The position numbers and the translations under genes are program-made. The notes below the pieces were generated by a model. It had not been told where the DNA came from. It made no database searches and saw only the letters and a list, made by a program, of their open reading frames with translations. A stretch of 40,204 bases of DNA from Candidatus Berkelbacteria bacterium. GTDB taxonomy: Bacteria; Patescibacteriota; UBA1384; XYA2-FULL-43-10; CAINNR01. Location: the NCBI GenBank assembly GCA_026397205.1, contig JAPLVH010000007.1, positions 1 through 40,204 of the forward strand. The letters run 5' to 3'. This document shows, in pieces, positions 33,220-40,204 of this stretch (position 1 is the stretch's first letter; each line of letters opens with the position of its first letter).

Positions 33220-35732
33220 AAGCCAAAATCCTTTACAATTTTCATCAAAGCCGGGTGGCAAAATTGGTCGTCCTTAGCCAATTTTTTTCCAGTGTCGTCG
33301 GGAAAATAATTTCGCTGATTTTTTGGTTGGGCGGAATTGGCACGGCTCTCGTCTGGATTTTTTGGCTGGTTGGTGCGCTCAATATTGATCAAACTTTTGG
33401 TCTCTTGCTCATATCGTCGGCGATATTTTTAATCTTTCTTTCCGCCCGGTCATTTATCGGCTTTTTTCTCAAGGATCCGGAGATCACAACGCCGGCGGAA
33501 TTTTTAAATATCATCAACTCCGGCCGCGATGCCAACATCATCAACACTTTTTCCCTACCGCTATCAAAAGCGCTCCTGCCGGTTCTCTCTAAATCGGAAA
33601 ACATCACCTCAACTGAAGTTTTGAAGGCGCTCTCTACGTCGTCGGCGTCAAACTTTATCTTTGCCCGGCTTGGTGTGGGTCACCAAGATTTTGCTGATTT
33701 TGTCGGAAAATCAAATTCCAGGGTTGCGGTTGATTTCTCTCACATCGCCGAACGGTCGCTATCAATTTCAATCAAAGAAAATCACAATCAGATCGAAGTT
33801 GGTGATATGCTCGTGGCGCTTTCGGAAACCGACCCGATTTTCTCCTCGTTTATTTCGAATCTCGATGTTACCTTCGGCGATTTGCAAAACATTGTTTATT
33901 GGCAAACGGAGTCGGCAAAAAAATTTGAAAAGTCGCGAAGTTTTCTTGATCCGAGTAATTTGCATCTGACCGGCGGTATCGGTCGCGACTGGGCTTTCGG
34001 TTATACGCCCGAGCTTAATCAATTCGCCACTGATTTGACACAATCAATTGAAAACAATGGGTTGGGACTGGAAATTATCGGTCACGACCGGCAGATTAAA
34101 ATGCTCGAGGAAATATTAAATCAGGCGACCGGTGCCAACGCTGTTCTAGTTGGCGAACCGGGCGTCGGCAAAAAAACTACCGTCTTTGGCTTGGCAAAAA
34201 AATTGTCCGAGGGAACTACTTTGCCGAACTTGGCTCACAAACACATAATGGAGCTTGATATTGATGCCCTGATTTCCGGGCTCTCCGGCAGCGGCGAATT
34301 TACCGCTCGGTTGACGCAAGTTTTGTCGCAAGCCGGCAACGCCGGCAATGTCATCATCTTTATTGACGGGCTGGAGAAAATTTTATCCTCCGGCGAAACC
34401 GGAACGATTGACGCGACACCGATTTTGGAGTCCTATCTTGGTTATCCGGAGATAAATTTTATCGGCACGATTGACTCATCGAGCTATAATAATTTAATCG
34501 CCGCCAATTCGGCGCTAATTCAGCACTTTGAAAAAATTGATGTCACTGAACCGACCGATGCCGAAATGATCCGAATTTTGGAGGATACTGCTCCGGCGGT
34601 CGAAAATCACTATGGCGTTTTGGTGACTTATCCGGCGCTGAAAAAAATCGTTGAACTTTCAAAAAAATATTTGCTTGATCGGCCGAATCCGGAGAAGGGA
34701 ATTTCGGTTTTGGAGGCGGCAGCCGGACAAGATCCAACCGGAGGAGACAGGGTAATTGACGCCGAAGAAATTGAAAATTATCTCTCGGCGAAAACCGGTA
34801 TTCCGGTTCGCGAAGCGGTCGGGAAGGAGCGGGAGACCTTGATCAATCTTGAAGCCGAACTTCACAAACGGGTGGTCAGCCAAAATCAGGCGATTGCCGA
34901 AGTCGCCGGCGCGTTGCGGCGAGCGCGGGCTGGCGTCGGCGAAAGCCAGAAACCGATCGGCAGTTTTCTCTTTTTGGGCCCGACCGGTGTTGGCAAAACC
35001 GAAACGGCGAAGGCGCTCTCGGCAATTTATTTCGGTTCGGAGTCGGCGATGATCCGTTTTGATATGAGCGAATATCAAAATAAGGAGGACGTTTATCGGC
35101 TGATCGGTTCACCAGCTGGATCGGGCGAAAAAATTGAGGGCGAGTTGACGGCGGAGGTTCGCCAGAAACCGTTTTCACTTGTTCTGTTCGATGAAATTGA
35201 AAAAGCCAGTCCAGACATTTTAAATCTTTTGCTTTCGGTTTTGGACGAGGGCTATATTATGAGCTCTGCCGGCAAAAAGGTCTATTTCAAAAATACGATT
35301 ATCATCGCAACATCAAACGCTGGCGCCAATCTTATTCGCGCCCTTACGGCGAAAAAAACCGAGTATGCGCTGGCGCAAAAAACCTTGGTTGACTACATTC
35401 AAAACGCCAACATTTTCAAACCGGAATTTTTGAACCGTTTTTCCTCGGTAATTTACTTCTCGCCACTCTCCGAGCCGGAAATTTTCGAGGTGGCGAAGAT
35501 GATGATTAAAAATCTGGCCGCCGAACTTTTGCGCGACAAGGGAATAATACTGAAAGTTGAAATCGCTGCGGTTGAAAAGTTGGCTCATTTGGGCTATGAT
35601 CCGGAAATGGGCGCCCGGCCGATGCAAAGAGTTGTCACTGAACAAATTGAAAACTTTTTGGCTGGGAAAATTCTGTCGGGTGAAATTGCCAAAGGCAGCG
35701 AAGTGGTTTTTGGGGTTAGAGACATAAAATAA
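33216..35732 (+). CDS. Membrane-anchored double-AAA+ ClpB/ClpC-like ATPase
   Basis: N-terminal TMs; D1 GEPGVGKKTT; D2 GPTGVGKTETAKAL, LVLFDEIEKASPDIL, FKPEFLNRFSSVIYF, GARPMQRVV. Confidence 0.92.
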   Translation: MKAKILYNFHQSRVAKLVVLSQFFSSVVGKIISLIFWLGGIGTALVWIFWLVGALNIDQTFGLLLISSAIFLIFLSARSFIGFFLKDPEITTPAEFLNIINSGRDANIINTFSLPLSKALLPVLSKSENITSTEVLKALSTSSASNFIFARLGVGHQDFADFVGKSNSRVAVDFSHIAERSLSISIKENHNQIEVGDMLVALSETDPIFSSFISNLDVTFGDLQNIVYWQTESAKKFEKSRSFLDPSNLHLTGGIGRDWAFGYTPELNQFATDLTQSIENNGLGLEIIGHDRQIKMLEEILNQATGANAVLVGEPGVGKKTTVFGLAKKLSEGTTLPNLAHKHIMELDIDALISGLSGSGEFTARLTQVLSQAGNAGNVIIFIDGLEKILSSGETGTIDATPILESYLGYPEINFIGTIDSSSYNNLIAANSALIQHFEKIDVTEPTDAEMIRILEDTAPAVENHYGVLVTYPALKKIVELSKKYLLDRPNPEKGISVLEAAAGQDPTGGDRVIDAEEIENYLSAKTGIPVREAVGKERETLINLEAELHKRVVSQNQAIAEVAGALRRARAGVGESQKPIGSFLFLGPTGVGKTETAKALSAIYFGSESAMIRFDMSEYQNKEDVYRLIGSPAGSGEKIEGELTAEVRQKPFSLVLFDEIEKASPDILNLLLSVLDEGYIMSSAGKKVYFKNTIIIATSNAGANLIRALTAKKTEYALAQKTLVDYIQNANIFKPEFLNRFSSVIYFSPLSEPEIFEVAKMMIKNLAAELLRDKGIILKVEIAAVEKLAHLGYDPEMGARPMQRVVTEQIENFLAGKILSGEIAKGSEVVFGVRDIK

Positions 35733-35733
35733 G

Positions 35734-36492
35734 ATGCCAAAATTGAGAAAAGTTTTGTTTTTCATTGTTGGTTTGCTGGCGATTGCCGGTGTTTTTTTAA
35801 TAGTTTATCGTTTCCAGAAAAGGGCAAGATTGAGCATCGTTTCTGATATCGTGCCAGTTGCGATTGATCAATTTGCAGCAACTCCGACAGCAGTCATCGA
35901 GAAATCAGCACCAGAAGAAACCCCAAAAGAAATTTTACCGACGAAATTTCTTTTATCGGTGCCGTTTCAGCCGCAGGCGCCCTTTGCCGATTGGAGTGAG
36001 CCCTACGAAAATGCTTGTGAAGAGGCGTCAATTATCATCGCCGAGTACTATTATAAAAATCAAACGCTTTCGAAAGAGCAGATGAAATCTGAAATTGATT
36101 CTGCCGTCGCCTGGCAAATTACAAATTGGGGCGGACACAATGATTTGGACGCGACGGAAACGTTGAAATTGGCTTCTGATTATTTCCATCTTTCCGGCCA
36201 GGTTGTTAAAAATTATTCTGCCGACGATATCAAAAAGTATATATCGTCCGGAGTGCCAGTTTTGGCGCCGACTGCCGGCAGAAAACTTGGCAATCCGAAT
36301 TTTCGCGGCGCTGGTCCAGAATATCATATGTTGGTAATAATCGGCTACGATGATAGTCAGGGAATTTTCATCACCAATGATCCCGGCACCAGAAATGGTA
36401 AAAATTACATTTACAAATACCAAACTTTACTCTCCGCCATTTCCGGCCCAAACGAAAATATGGCGAAGGAAATCATTGCGCTTGCGAAATAA
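35734..36492 (+). CDS. C39-like cysteine peptidase, N-terminally anchored
   Basis: TM then SVPFQPQAPFADWSEPYENACEEASIIIAEYYY...EYHMLVIIGYDDSQGIFITNDPGTRNGKNYIYKY. Confidence 0.8.
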   Translation: MPKLRKVLFFIVGLLAIAGVFLIVYRFQKRARLSIVSDIVPVAIDQFAATPTAVIEKSAPEETPKEILPTKFLLSVPFQPQAPFADWSEPYENACEEASIIIAEYYYKNQTLSKEQMKSEIDSAVAWQITNWGGHNDLDATETLKLASDYFHLSGQVVKNYSADDIKKYISSGVPVLAPTAGRKLGNPNFRGAGPEYHMLVIIGYDDSQGIFITNDPGTRNGKNYIYKYQTLLSAISGPNENMAKEIIALAK

Positions 36493-36497
36493 ATTTC

Positions 36498-36533
36498 ATC
36501 ACTGATATTAAGTGATCGCGTGATATTAGTGAT
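36498..36533. repeat. 36-nt GATC-centred element, copy 2
   Basis: ATCACT-GATATTA-AGTGATCGCGT-GATATTA-GTGAT. Confidence 0.9.
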
Positions 36534-36605
36534 ATAAATATTGATTTTTTCGGGAAAAGGTGCTAAGATTTTTTTGTTGTCAACAAAATCTCCGTGGAGG
36601 TCGAA

Positions 36606-37007
36606 ATGCCGACAGAACCAACGGTCGTGGATATTGATTATGTTGTGGTCGCTCCGAATTTGCTTGAGCAATCCGAGCCAAGCCCAAATGTGTTTTGGGA
36701 AATAGTTCGAAGAAATAGCGGCTATCCTGAACAGGTTCTTAGGGCTTGGTGGAAAGTTGAAAGGACTTGGCGTGATTCATCTTATGCGACTCTTGGTAGC
36801 GGTATAGGGTCACATCCTAAATCAACTAAAATTGATGATGCGATGGCGGAATTGGCGACAATTTCTGATATGAACAAGGTTGATTCCTTTGATTTCAATC
36901 GCAAAATTCTCGATCTTTCGCTGCAATTGGCGGCAGTTCGTCAAAATCAAATAAGAATTTCAAGAAAAAACATCAAGACGCCGAAGTTAAGGCGTCTTTT
37001 TTCTTGA
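36606..37007 (+). CDS. Hypothetical protein
   Basis: GGAGG before ATG 36606; upstream TTGATT-N18-TAAGAT. C-terminus reads through a terminator. Confidence 0.5.
   Translation: MPTEPTVVDIDYVVVAPNLLEQSEPSPNVFWEIVRRNSGYPEQVLRAWWKVERTWRDSSYATLGSGIGSHPKSTKIDDAMAELATISDMNKVDSFDFNRKILDLSLQLAAVRQNQIRISRKNIKTPKLRRLFS
36976..37002 (+). terminator. Intrinsic terminator inside the preceding ORF
   Basis: AGACGCC-gaagttaa-GGCGTCT then T run. Confidence 0.75.
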
Positions 37008-37060
37008 CACTATTCAACCAGGTTTGACATAATCTAAACAGATCGCAACCAGAAAGGGTG

Positions 37061-37471
37061 ATGGCAGACCGCTGTCGTCATAAGTTGGAGATTCACAATC
37101 CGCTTGATCCAACGAAAGAATATCAACAGATTTATGACGGAATCAAAGCAGTAGTGAGAAAAGTTGGCGGGAAAATAGAAAGACCAGAAAATGATCAACC
37201 GTTTATTGTTGTCTTCCCGGCTGGGTTAGGGTTAGCTGCCTTTGGAAAAGTTTGTAACGCAATCACTGATGCGACAGGTCACGATATGAAATTCCATCAA
37301 CGGATTGGATTTCCGCCGGATCCACCAGTTGAAATTCCTGAAGATCCAAATTACAAAAGTCAGGAAGATCTTGCTCGTAGTTTCCCTTTCGTTACTGTTG
37401 GTATGTTTTGGTGGGAGTTGGCCGGCTACGAAAGTTCGGAAGAATATTATGCTGCTCAAAGTGGCAGTTAA
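37061..37471 (+). CDS. Hypothetical protein
   Basis: ATG 37061 after AGAAAGGG; upstream TTGACA-N18-CATAAT. Confidence 0.55.
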   Translation: MADRCRHKLEIHNPLDPTKEYQQIYDGIKAVVRKVGGKIERPENDQPFIVVFPAGLGLAAFGKVCNAITDATGHDMKFHQRIGFPPDPPVEIPEDPNYKSQEDLARSFPFVTVGMFWWELAGYESSEEYYAAQSGS

Positions 37472-37488
37472 AATCGAATCAATCATCA

Positions 37489-37516
37489 AGGCGCCCAAGT
37501 TAAGGCGTCTTTTTTC
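37489..37516 (+). terminator. Intrinsic terminator, near-copy of 36976-37002
   Basis: GGCGCC-caagttaa-GGCGTC (G-U tolerated) then T6. Confidence 0.65.
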
Positions 37517-37552
37517 ATCACTAAATACAAGTGATCGCGTAAATACAGTGAT
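37517..37552. repeat. 36-nt GATC-centred element, copy 3
   Basis: ATCACT-AAATACA-AGTGATCGCGT-AAATACA-GTGAT. Confidence 0.9.
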
Positions 37553-37578
37553 ATTTTCATTATTGCGTCTTTCATTTT

Positions 37579-39003
37579 TTATTTGTGAATATAAACCGGA
37601 TCGCCGATTTCTGACCAGTTGTAAATAAACTCAGCCGGGCCGACGCCAAGACGGATACAACCATGAGAAACCGGTGTCCCCAAATGTCCCTCGCCCTCTT
37701 TGTAGCCGTTCGGCCACTCCGGCAGTTCGTGAATTCCGTAGCCGCCGCCGAGTCCGTTCCACCAGGGCATCCAAAGTCCGTGCGGTGCCGACCATGCCCG
37801 TGGACTTTTGTCGAGAATTGTTCGAAGTCCGGTCGGTGTCGGTGTCGAGGCCTTGCCGGAGGAGATTTGATACTGACCGATTTGGTTCGTGCCCTCAAAT
37901 GCGGTTAAAAGTTGGTTGGTCAAATCAATATCAATATATTTTCCCGGAAATCTGCCGGGGACAATTCCTTCGTTTGGAAAAACAGTGATCGTTGTCGGGT
38001 CTTTTGGGTTCTGAACCAGGGCGATCGTCGCAGTCAAAGTCGAAGCAGCCAGTGCGGCGGTGATTTTGTTTATAGCGTCATTTTGATCGGTATAAATTCC
38101 CTGACGACCTTGTTGGATTACGCTGTTGTCAACAGCAGAAATTTTGTTGTCAATCACCGGTGTATCGTTTTTTGCCGCCAGAGAGTAAACATAATTTTTG
38201 ATTGACGAATTTGAAATTGTTGCCGAGTAACTGGTGCCGGATTTGCCAAAGACAATCCACGAACCGATTGTATTTCTGTCAACAGAATAATTTTGGTTGT
38301 TCAAAGTGATTTGAATTTGGTGGGAAAGATAGTTTTCCGCTTGGGTTTTTGCCTCGACCAAATCAGTCGCTAAAAGTGCTGGGGTCAGTGGAGCCGTTGG
38401 CATTAAAATCTGGCTTTGATCGTTTTTGGCTAGGAATTTTTCCTTCAGCAGTTGGTCGAGCCCGGAGGAGTCAACTGTCAGGCCATTTTCCGCCGTGTTC
38501 ACAACGACTTGACCGGCGGAAATTTTAAGCGAAGCGTCAGTTGCCGGAATATTTAGTGCTACCGTTGCCCTGTCTTTGAAAGCCGAAAATTGATCCTGAT
38601 TTGTCTCAGCAGAAAGAGAAATTTTGTTTTTTGTAAAAATTGTTTTGGCGGAAAAATAGATACTTTTGAAAAAACTTTGGTTGCGACCAAAATTTATTGC
38701 CGAATTTGCGATCTCTGATGAATCAACAAACAGCCCAGCGTCGAAGAAAGTTGAGGTAAATGTTTTGTCGCCGGAATCAACATTAATTTTATTTTCAAGC
38801 AAAGCTGTCGAATAGTTTTCAATCAAACTTTTTGCTTGGACCCTGGTTTTACCGGAGAGGTTAATACTGTCAAATGAAACATTTTTATATATTTTTCCAG
38901 CGTAGGCCTTTTGGTAGAAAAAAAGTGAAAGCGATATGGCAAAAATCAATGAGAGAAAAGTAATAATTGAGAGCAAAACTCGTTTTTTGTTTTTGTGTGT
39001 CAT
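37579..39003 (-). CDS. L,D-transpeptidase (YkuD) with N-terminal VanW/PG-binding-like domains
   Basis: N-terminal TM; KYIDIDLTNQLLTAFEGTNQIGQYQISSGKASTPTPTG...HELPEWPNGYKEGEGHLGTPVSHGCIRLGVGPAEFIY. Confidence 0.92.
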   Translation of the reverse strand: MTHKNKKRVLLSIITFLSLIFAISLSLFFYQKAYAGKIYKNVSFDSINLSGKTRVQAKSLIENYSTALLENKINVDSGDKTFTSTFFDAGLFVDSSEIANSAINFGRNQSFFKSIYFSAKTIFTKNKISLSAETNQDQFSAFKDRATVALNIPATDASLKISAGQVVVNTAENGLTVDSSGLDQLLKEKFLAKNDQSQILMPTAPLTPALLATDLVEAKTQAENYLSHQIQITLNNQNYSVDRNTIGSWIVFGKSGTSYSATISNSSIKNYVYSLAAKNDTPVIDNKISAVDNSVIQQGRQGIYTDQNDAINKITAALAASTLTATIALVQNPKDPTTITVFPNEGIVPGRFPGKYIDIDLTNQLLTAFEGTNQIGQYQISSGKASTPTPTGLRTILDKSPRAWSAPHGLWMPWWNGLGGGYGIHELPEWPNGYKEGEGHLGTPVSHGCIRLGVGPAEFIYNWSEIGDPVYIHK

Positions 39004-39061
39004 ATAACTATTTTAGCAAGAATTTTTATCTTTTGCCAAATTTTTAGCAAGGAATATCTTT

Positions 39062-39106
39062 TGATGGGTTCGGTCCGCCGATTGGCGGACGGCCAACACC
39101 TTATTA
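39062..39106 (-). pseudogene. tRNA-Ile 3'-half fragment with hairpin insertion in the T-arm
   Basis: Minus strand AATAAGGTGTTGGCCG-TCCGCCAATCGGCGGAC-CGAACCCATC versus intact ATAAGGTGTTGGCCGATGGTTCGAATCCATC. Confidence 0.6.
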
Positions 39107-39189
39107 CAAGATACAAAGTTTTTTGGCGAAGCCAAAAACACAAAGCGTAACAAGATTTTCTTATAAAATATCTGGAAATGAATTCTTAG

Positions 39190-39264
39190 TGGTGGGCACA
39201 GATGGATTCGAACCATCGGCCAACACCTTATAAGAGTGTCGCTCTACCGCTGAGCTATGTGCCC
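39190..39264 (-). tRNA. tRNA-Ile (TAT)
   Basis: GGGCACA TA GCTCAGCGGTAGAGC G ACACT CTTATAA GGTGT TGGCC GATGG TTCGAAT CCATC TGTGCCC A CCA. Confidence 0.85.
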
Positions 39265-39331
39265 ACCACTAAGAAACTATTTAGTAATCCAGATATTTTT
39301 TAACGCACTTGAATAAATACTATTTATCTTG

Positions 39332-39417
39332 TTATAAGAGTGTCGCCCTACCGCTGCCCCGACGATTTCTAAATGTCGGGATTCCGACCGAAGTGTCGGA
39401 AAGCTATGTGTCCACCA
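39332..39417 (-). pseudogene. tRNA-Ile 5'-half fragment with 45-nt twin-hairpin insertion
   Basis: Minus strand TGGTGGACACATAGCT-[TTCCGACACTTCGGTCGGAATCCCGACATTTAGAAATCGTCGGGG]-CAGCGGTAGGGCGACACTCTTATAA. Confidence 0.75.
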
Positions 39418-39461
39418 ACAGGATAATTCTAGCAGAAATAGTAAAATTTTTCCAGCTCTGG

Positions 39462-39490
39462 TTGACAAAGGCGGAATAATTTGATACAAT
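39462..39490 (+). promoter_or_regulatory. Sigma-70 promoter for the CAP-domain gene
   Basis: TTGACA-N17-TACAAT. Confidence 0.7.
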
Positions 39491-39545
39491 AAGATAAAGT
39501 CATACTTTATCATACTTTGTATGATAAAGTTATCTAAAAACAAAA

Positions 39546-40066
39546 ATGAAAAACTCCAAGAAAAATTTGATCCAAGTAGTGGTAATCGCGTCGGTGATTT
39601 TTTTGTTTGCTGGTAAATCATTTGCTTCGGAAATTACGCCGGAAAATATCATCATAGATGTCAACATCGAACGAGCCATTTATAATATTCAGTTATTAAA
39701 TGTCAACGATCAACTGACGGTTGCGGCCGAAAATAAATCTGCCGATATGCTTTCGCGAAGCTACTTTGAACACTACGCTTTCGGGTTGTCGCCATGGGCT
39801 TTCATCATTAGCAAAAATTATCAGTATCAGTCAGCTGGTGAAAATTTGGCCAGAGGAATGCTTGGATGAACTCGCCAGCTCACCGTGCCAACATTCTAAA
39901 TCCGAATTTCGAGGATATCGGCGTCGGCGTTGTCAAAGGTGCTTATGTCGAAAACGGAAAAGCAAATCAAACAATTTTAACCACCGAACTATTAGCCGAG
40001 CCAGAATCAACCCCAAATCATATTTTCAAAAATATTATTCAGAAAATTACCAGCATTTTCAAATAA
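39546..40066 (+). pseudogene. CAP/SCP-domain secreted protein, split into two frames
   Basis: 39546..39869 ends SAGENLARGMLG*; 39866..40066 begins MNSPAHRANILNPNFEDIGVGVVKGAYVENGK. Together a CAP domain. Confidence 0.75.
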
Positions 40067-40085
40067 AATTATAAAAAGAAATTTA

Positions 40086-40117
40086 GAAAAATATCGCACC
40101 AGGTGCGATATTTTTCT
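40086..40117 (+). terminator. Intrinsic terminator
   Basis: AAAATATCGCACC-AGGTGCGATATTTTT. Confidence 0.8.
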
Positions 40118-40204
40118 TTATTGATTTTGAAAAGATAAAAATCTCTTGACAAGTATTTTCGATGTTGCTAATTTGACGCCGTGGATGCATTATCACCTCT
40201 GGCA

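Noticed and set aside
37305-37628. 107-aa ORF crossing the second 36-nt element
   Set aside because: Out-of-frame overlap of 37061..37471, reads through terminator and repeat.
37663-37988. Plus-strand ORFs opposite the L,D-transpeptidase
   Set aside because: Shadow frames of a clear YkuD-domain CDS.

Overview
AT-rich, gene-dense bacterial window. Small genes, many one-gene hypothetical families, a transmembrane Clp-like ATPase and DUF2330/FN3 surface proteins suggest a Patescibacteria/CPR-type genome (inference only). Housekeeping anchors are dnaG (4804-6546) and an rpoD-type sigma factor (6669-7781). Other recognisable content: BRO/DinD-like protein, rubrerythrin, NitT/TauT-type ABC pair, MacB-type ABC pair, TPR protein, ZIP transporter, a zinc-ribbon/DUF2330/FN3 surface-protein block (14.2-20.5 kb), a type I R-M defence island (20.7-27.5 kb), CsoR-like regulator, ferredoxin, Clp-like AAA+, C39 peptidase, L,D-transpeptidase and a CAP-domain gene. 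Two intact tRNAs (Asn-GTT, Ile-TAT) lie beside broken tRNA copies. The most interesting signals are: (1) an R-M operon with a Shedu/DUF4263-like nuclease between hsdM and hsdS, a 57-aa ORF plus HEPN-like ORF between hsdS and hsdR, and a frame-broken hsdR 5' end; (2) a dispersed family of heptamer-built quasi-palindromic intergenic elements around a conserved ~25-nt core; (3) a 36-nt element in three copies with fixed architecture but variable arms and direct repeats; (4) tRNA fragments carrying hairpin-rich insertions after TAGCT, next to intact tRNAs whose leader and trailer form extended stems. No database search or folding was run; all assignments come from reading the sequence and motif recall.
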